Assembly (NCBI GenBank): GCA_001579985.1
Contig: LRSR01006027.1
Coordinates: forward strand, 1-21,153
Direction of reading: 5' to 3'
Length of the DNA: 21,153 bases
Origin: Hypsibius dujardini
Lineage: Eukaryota > Tardigrada > Eutardigrada > Parachela > Hypsibiidae
Part shown: one piece after another, positions 7,926 through 21,153 of the stretch
Numbering within the stretch: the first letter of the stretch is position 1
How the letters are laid out: the number at the start of each line of letters is the position of its first letter
Translations under genes and position numbers: made by a program
Notes under the pieces: model-generated
Database searches by the model: none
Told to the model about the DNA's origin: nothing
What the model saw: the letters and a program-made list of their open reading frames with translations, nothing else

Positions 7926-9824
7926 ATGAAAGACGGACTGAAGTGTCCTTCTGATGAAGGGGCAAGTGAAAGTTTGACAAGCAGAACGGTCCACCGAATG
8001 CTCCGAGAACTCGAATTGATGGAGGACAAGCCAAGTCTCATCGCACGATCGACGGACCTTACCATAGGTCACTCTCACCAGATTTGCGATAACAAGAGCA
8101 CCTTCAGATGTATCATGGAGCGTATTCCCACCGATTTGTGTCATTCTCCATTCCGATGTCAGCGGAAGCTACACTCGCTCCGGAAAACGCTGCGGAAAAC
8201 GACGAGTCAGGTTACTTGCGCTACAGGTAACAACAACACCGGCCTCGGATTTATCAACTACGGTATAAACCACAGTAATTATTCTATTGTACAGGATTGG
8301 AACTTGCGGTCAGCTATATAATGGGATCTATACGAATGAAAGACCGAAACTCGGTCATGCCTCGAAATAGACGTAATGTCAAGGATGGACTCCTGACTCG
8401 GCGAGAACAACTCTTTCATTCTACAGCTTTTTTGCCGACCATTTCCTACGGCACCGATTGGTCAGTCGAAGGATTGGGGACCTGCGTATTTTGTGTAGCT
8501 AATGCTGATCCTCGAGGAGGCTATATCTTGCCCCCAGCCTTCTCCGAAGAAGCAAACAATATTGCAGTAAAAAGGACTAACACAGCTGCAGCCTCGCCAC
8601 TAGTCGTCCCGATTACCACAGAAAGTGTACCTCCTCCACCGGTGTCGAAGAAGAATGGCAAAAAAGGCCATCAGCGAAAATATTCCCCCGCAGAACTGCG
8701 TTCGGCCATCGACGAAGTGGAATGTGGTCGAGTCGGCACTCGTAAGGCTGCCATCATTTTTGGCATTCCTCGCTCAACACTGCGTAACAAGGTTATATGA
8801 CATGAATAATGTCAAAAGGTCAATTTTAAGCAAACTTCATTTTAGGTGGGAAAGCTTTCGACTCACAAATGCAGCTCAAGCAACGTTACCACCCCGGCTC
8901 AAATAAAACCTCGGTCTTTATCAAAAACCGCTCATTCTAGTCCAGGACTGAAACGGGCGGCTAGTGCGGACCTTACCTCGGCTTTGAAAGAAATCATTTC
9001 CCGTCACATTACCGAAAAAAGCAAGGCGGACGAGCAAGAGAGGGAACGGGAACCTCTCAGTTATAAAAGAGGACGTTACCGGCGTTATGACAAGGGTCAG
9101 TCGTTGTATATAGTTAAGATGGAAGCCGTCACTTAGGCGTTTCGCATTTTCTTGACGGAGCTATTATTTAGGTGACCTGGAAGAGGCTCTCAAGGCCGTT
9201 CGCAAAGGCGACATGACGGTGCATCGTGCGGGCCATTTCTACGGGATCCCACACAGTACACTCGAGTATAAAATTAAGGAACGAAATTTTGTCACTAAGA
9301 ACCCACCTGGAACAGGAGGAGAAAAGACTTCTGCCTCCTCATCGTCCCCGCCGACAAGCCCGGTTAACACATTCAGCCCGGGGGAAGTGAAAAAAGAGCC
9401 CGTGGCTCCAGTACAGTTGAGCAGTCCAGTACAACCGCAAACTCAGACTGCAACTTTCCACTGGTCCAGCGACACTTTCATTCCCGGTCTTAACTTTGGT
9501 CTGACCCCGCTCTTTTTCCCCAGTCCATTTTGCGACCTACTTGCCGGACTGTCTGCACCAACAGCAACGCTCACCGGTTCGCGTGAAAACACAATGGCGA
9601 TTCTGCCGTTGTTCACAGCATCAACCACACTTCACCCAGGCGAGTCCCCATTCGTCGGACCCTTTCGACCGTGGGTGCCGGCTTTGTCGTCGAGCGATAT
9701 TACTACCATCAGCACCGCGCAGCCTCCTGATATTACATCCAAGTGTTATTCGACAGAAGACTCTCCTGATGAGCCGTTGGACTTGATTAAGAAGGACCCG
9801 GTGGACGTTAATGTCTCAAAGTAG
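7926..9824 (+). CDS. E93/MBLK-1/MBR-1-type transcription factor with two Psq domains
   Basis: Four exons, 7926-8226, 8295-8791, 8846-9095 and 9172-9824, 566 residues. E93 (Eip93F; honeybee Mblk-1; C. elegans MBR-1) is a nuclear DNA-binding regulator of metamorphosis and neurite remodelling. The first Psq helix-turn-helix (about residues 226-270) reads RKYSPAELRSAIDEV, then IFGIPRSTLRNKV. The second (about 340-393) reads RGRYRRYDKGDLEEALKAV, then HRAGHFYGIPHSTLEYKIKE, very close to the E93 family. The C-terminal third is Pro/Ser/Thr-rich, with a SUMO-type VKKE site and a terminal EPLDLIKK (PLDL, CtBP-binding type) at about 550-557. The residues before the first Psq, including a Cys-containing HSPFRCQRKLHSLRKTLRK, look conserved but I cannot name a domain. 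It is much shorter than insect E93 (over 1000 residues), so extra 5' exons are possible. The exon 2 donor (GTTATA) is weak but gives the expected NKVGKL junction. Confidence 0.85.
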
Positions 9825-10559
9825 TTAATGATTGTTGCACGATATTGCAAGCACTTTTGTCCGAACACTTTCGTCAAACCGTCCCATTTAATCTTTATTC
9901 TCTTAAAAAATTGAATGCTCTATCCAAAGCTCACCAGACACCACATCGCACCTTTTATCAAAATTATTAATCAGTATATTTTTTCCATTATTAAGGCGAC
10001 TTTATGCACCAACACTAATTCATTTCTATTAAACATACAACAAAAGGCGCCTACAATTGACTCAGCATCAACTAGTCTGTTTGTGAATGAAAGCTTAGTT
10101 AAAACAGACACAATGATAATTGCCTATAGTTCCCTGGCACTCGCCATCTCGGTGTTGAGCGTTGCGACACCGTTGCTCGCAGTTTGCACTGCATTTGTGC
10201 TTTTCCGCCCTGAAAGAACGCTCCTGTCTTGAGACAAAAACATGCCTCCCGGAACCGTCTCCATCAGCCTATGTGGAAACAATCAATCGGGAATTGAGCA
10301 TTGTCGATTTGACAATAGGAAAAGGAAACTCTGTACATATACTAGTAAACGTTGCTGGACCTACCGGTTCGTTGGCCGGGACCAGGACAAGATTGTTCGC
10401 CAGAAGGAGCAGCAACAACATAGGCGCGAAGGACTTTAACATTCTTAAAAAAGGGGCATTTATAAAGCGCTTAAACGAAAAACAAAGTTGATTGCAATGG
10501 AAAACGTGCAGACAGAGCCCGGAAGTAGCCTTGACAATTAGCGTATGACTGGAGTTGTG
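9825..10559. other. Intergenic between convergent genes
   Basis: 3' UTR of the E93-like gene and flanking AT-rich DNA. Plus-strand frames at 9915-10232 and 10162-10491 are not convincing: the first is low-complexity and hydrophobic, and the second has no recognisable domain or splice context. Confidence 0.45.
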
Positions 10560-10561
10560 TA

Positions 10562-10819
10562 CTAGGACGTGTATATATATCCAATAGAGCGCATGTTATG
10601 CAACCGAATCGATATCGCTCCCTGGCCATCTTTTCCCACACAAACTTGGCCAAGAAAGACCACGTACCCAACAAGTATGTGATGCGTCTTTCCGATATGG
10701 TGTGCACATATTGTGCTAATAACTCCTTTACAACCTGACGACCACAAGTCAAAGGTTATACAAGCAAGTTTACACTTTTCCTCTACTAGTTCATAGTTCT
10801 CCGAAATCATCTTGTCCAA
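10562..10819 (-). mobile_element. Fragment resembling a hAT-family transposase
   Basis: A minus-strand frame of about 85 codons reads ISENYELVEEKCKLACITFD, then LWSS, and a little later ICAHHIGKTHHILVGYV. This resembles the hAT transposase catalytic-core block, in which a helix leads into a T-x-D-x-W-(T/S)-S motif followed by a (T)AH(Y/F)I strand. The aspartate of that motif is present. The similarity fades on both sides, there is no further transposase sequence, and I see no terminal inverted repeats, so it would be an old remnant between two convergent 3' ends. A chance match is possible. Confidence 0.35.
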
Positions 10820-10953
10820 AAGTCAACAAACACCGACTAACAACTGAGTAACGGTGGCGATACGAGACATAAATTGTTACCGGAAGTTGCGCATCAAAAA
10901 TCAGCAACATACTAAGGCATCTTCTTTGGAAGGTGAAAAGAAAAACAGCTAAG

Positions 10954-18449
<7,496 letters not shown>

Positions 18450-18482
18450 GGTTGGGCTTTTATAGAAAGACTTGGCGACACT
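18450..18482 (-). other. Splice-acceptor-like site and in-frame leader before the slo start
   Basis: On the minus strand a pyrimidine tract ends in CAG at 18483-18481. The following 31 bases to the ATG at 18449 stay open in the slo frame and read VAKSFYKSPT. The first listed slo exon is therefore probably preceded by an intron, with either 5' UTR or further N-terminal codons upstream. A TATAAAAG at 18466-18459 is too near the ATG to be a normal TATA box. Confidence 0.45.
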
Positions 18483-21153
18483 GGAAAGGAGAGGGTGTCT
18501 TATTGACGGCTGCCGGCTAAAAACCGTCCACCAAACCTCCTCTCATCCACGGACGGGACAGAAAGGAAAGGAAGGAAGATAAAAGAAACGGTCCAATTTG
18601 GCATTTGGTCGGGCAAATGTACACAAGGCCGCGAGGGATTCCCAAGCAAGACAGTGTCGGATGTTGGCTGTTGCTGTTGGTCTTTGACGCCGAACCGAGA
18701 ATGATGTTGGCTGCTTGTGGAATCGGAATGACAGCGACTAAACGGGTTGATAAACGGTGCCCTCAAATGGGTACTCTTGCTCCTTGCAAATGTAATCTTC
18801 AGACCAGAATTCGATCCTTCTCAGTTGAGATTACGTTTCCGCTTTCCACGTCTCCGTCTTCCCCTCTTTCATCTTCATGGCAAGTCAATAACTTTCAATG
18901 CTGCAAGGGGATCATCTCATCATTTGCCGTTGCGGGATCCGGACGGAGGGTGACGGAATGATCCCATCTAACAGAATATCCCGCTCTTCTTCATGAGTAT
19001 CGGGAGAATATATATGGAATCGACAGGCTGCGGAGCGTGTTCGCTAAAATATCAAAAGATCTCATGAGTCACCATCCACCGGACATGCTCTTTTATTATA
19101 TCAGGAAATTCTGGTTTGTTTGATCCGCTCGTACTTTATGTGAATACTTTTGACAAGACAAAAGCACATTAGAAGCTGCAAAAAATGAGGCTCGACTGTA
19201 AACTCTTAGGTCACTGCTGAATCGATAATATGGTAGACTCTTGGGGTGCGGCAGTTTTTACTCATGGCGTCTATCTAATGGACGGAAGAGCTTTAGTGGA
19301 GGTTCTTGAAATTGGAGCTAGAGTGCATGTGCGATGTGTGTGTGTATGCGATGTGTGCATGTACAGTATAAATGTCTGCCGTTGTAAATGAGCTCCTAGC
19401 AAACGCACTCGTAATGAGCCGAGTGAATTGAACGAGTGAGAAAGGGGAAGGACGGAAGAGATGCAGGAAGGAAGGCAGCACTCCCCACCAATGGATCCAA
19501 CTCTCTCGCTCAAGCTCCACGGACGATGTTGTCCGCTGAATCGATATTGTCCCATTATATTATACCGTGCATGCATGTGTTGTGTGCGTCGCACCCAAAC
19601 TGTTTGACTAAACAAGGAAACCCTGATTTGCAGGCCGACCGACATTCCCCTACTCTCCGTCTCCTCTCTAATGGTTCCCTTGACTAAACCGTTTTCATTA
19701 AACAAAGACAGCTGCACACATTGGCCTTTTTTGTTGTTGTTAGAGCGAAGCGGCCTTGCTGGGATGAATGACGGGGAACATAGACTGCAAGTACTACAGC
19801 TGCTTTGGTCGTGTGAACCTCTTTTTGTTTTGTTATCGATAACAAGGAGAAAATAGGCTGCTCTTCTACTTCCGGTATTTGAGCCTTCCGCTTCATTACA
19901 CCTTAACTAAACGTCGCTCGTAGTACAGTCAAATCTTTTAGCAGGACGCTAAATAAAATCCGAGCCGCGAAGCAAGGAACATACCTGTAACACTACTGCA
20001 ACTGCAGGAAAAACAGAATCACTCACTGCCCCAACGGGAACGCATATCCAGGTCCTTGCGTAATAGTGTAGCTTACACTTTCTGCAATTCAGCGAACCAC
20101 AAGCAAATCGAAGGCGATGCGGCAGACTCGGCTATTCATTCATCTAAGCAAAAATAGCTCGTGAGAGATGCACAACACAACCTCCAAGAGAAAGGTCCGC
20201 GACCAAGGTATAAAAATGAGTGAGCAATTCGGGTGTATGACATACTGCGCTACTTATTCCCATCCGGCTCAAACACACATGCACAAAATCCGACTCAGCA
20301 AAGGAGAAAGTGACGGTCGATGGGATCATCATAAAATATATTTCCAACGGAAGGGAATAGAACATGACTAACAGGGCGCAGGGGGAGAGGGATGCGATCG
20401 TTAAATGTTTTCCATCCATCCCTCCTCTTTCCCTTGATCGGAGCAAGCGAGCGATGCAAGCGCTCACGACGGGAACCTGAGGAGGCAGAAGAGTAGCGAG
20501 TGAGTAGAGTGCACGGCCTGGGTCGCTGGGTTTTTTTTTACTGACACTGGTTAATTTAGCTGTCCTCAGTTGCCAAACGCTAGTGCGCCGCCTTTGAGAG
20601 TTGCAGTTATTGTTTTAAAAATAAATTCTCACAACTCGATTAGTGTGCGTGTGTCCACCCTCCTCTCCCTCTCTAGCTCGACTCGCCTGCATATTAAAAT
20701 GGAAAGTCGATCCCTCAGCTTGCTTCAACAACACGATTCAAAAACACTCGTTAAAGAATGTTTGTCTTTTAGCGCCTCGTTAACTGCGTGTATGGAACGG
20801 GGGGAGGGTATGATTTACAAAACAAGTGTCGCCATCTTCAGCAAAGGTGCAGGCTGACAGGCACAAAACACAAGAAAAGCATTCTTCTTTCTACTGCAAG
20901 CTAAATAATCAAGCATGACAGATATTGCCCTCTCCAATGGCTTCGCAATACAGGAAAGAAAGAAAGGAAACGTCAAGATTCTATTGGGCAGTGACAATAA
21001 GTAATGTCGGTTGATAAATACTTGTCTTGCCTTTCCATCCCAAGCCAAAATGGAACATTTTCCTCCGTGAGTGGACTGTCCCATTCTAACGAGAACAATG
21101 CTCCATTCAGTTTAGGTCTTGATTGATTGAATTGCATGTCTAGTACTAGTGAT
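18483..21153. other. 5' flank of the slo gene, no gene supported
   Basis: About 2.7 kb of mixed-composition DNA, plausibly promoter, 5' UTR exons and first-intron sequence of slo. Frames of up to 148 codons occur on both strands (for example 19717-19271 minus and 18605-18961 plus), but none shows a domain, and their composition follows local low complexity. It includes a TG-rich tract near 19325 and an eight- to nine-base T run near 20530. No RNA gene was recognised. Confidence 0.5.
19325..19364. repeat. TG-rich tract with a repeated GCGATGTGTG unit
   Basis: The unit TGCGATGTGTG occurs twice within about 30 bases, separated by further TG repeats, forming a degenerate alternating purine-pyrimidine tract about 0.9 kb upstream of the slo start. 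Such tracts are common simple repeats and can adopt Z-form DNA. Confidence 0.5.

Noticed and set aside
10162-10491. Plus-strand frame downstream of the E93-like gene
   Set aside because: The composition is mildly protein-like, but there is no domain, no splice context and an overlapping alternative frame of similar quality.
18459-18466. TATAAAAG on the minus strand as a slo TATA box
   Set aside because: It lies about 10 bases before the start codon and just after a splice-acceptor-like site, too close for a usual TATA position.
19271-19717. 148-codon minus-strand frame upstream of slo
   Set aside because: It is built largely from the TG-rich tract (His/Thr repeats) and has no domain or matching splice sites into slo.

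Overview
This window comes from an animal nuclear genome, almost certainly an ecdysozoan. All four recognisable genes are split by GT-AG introns, most of them about 55-75 nt long, and the proteins are metazoan signalling, chromatin and trafficking families. The BK channel has local matches to nematode SLO-1 (for example its S6, RCK1-RCK2 boundary and C-terminal stretches) and others to arthropod Slowpoke. I would call the source nematode-like, with a crustacean or tardigrade as the alternatives. The species cannot be fixed from the sequence alone.

Layout, left to right. Positions 1-243 (-) hold an open frame running off the left edge, unrecognised. Positions 244-2956 contain no confident gene, only an orphan spliced-looking terminal exon and a chain of short, possibly decayed frames. 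Positions 2957-4739 (-) encode a complete GOPC/PIST-type Golgi coiled-coil and PDZ protein in 8 exons. A gap of about 205 bp, probably a bidirectional promoter, separates it from a complete WDR5-like seven-bladed WD40 protein at 4945-6415 (+), 4 exons. After 1.5 kb of non-coding DNA with a pyrimidine tract and a purine tract comes an E93/MBLK-1/MBR-1-type transcription factor at 7926-9824 (+), 4 exons, with two Psq helix-turn-helix domains and a C-terminal CtBP-binding-like motif. Its 3' side converges on the BK channel gene and includes a small hAT-transposase-like remnant. A complete SLO1/Slowpoke calcium- and voltage-gated potassium channel fills 10954-18449 (-). I could trace it through 35 coding exons in continuous frame, 1264 codons plus stop. 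The last 2.7 kb is its 5' flank, with no gene that I can support.

The genes do not form an operon or a dedicated pathway. They are unrelated housekeeping, neuronal and developmental genes packed closely. The most interesting observation is that the WDR5-like protein keeps the WD40 framework and most of the surface used for RbBP5 but has changed four residues of the arginine-binding (Win) pocket. Other points of interest are very short exons in the channel gene, an 11-bp perfect inverted repeat in one of its introns, and an excess of the heptamer TACAGTA/TACTGTA. I did not find a self-evidently new biological system; the WDR5 variant is the best candidate for new biology. Exon boundaries were derived by hand from frame continuity, splice consensus and remembered family sequences, without alignment software.
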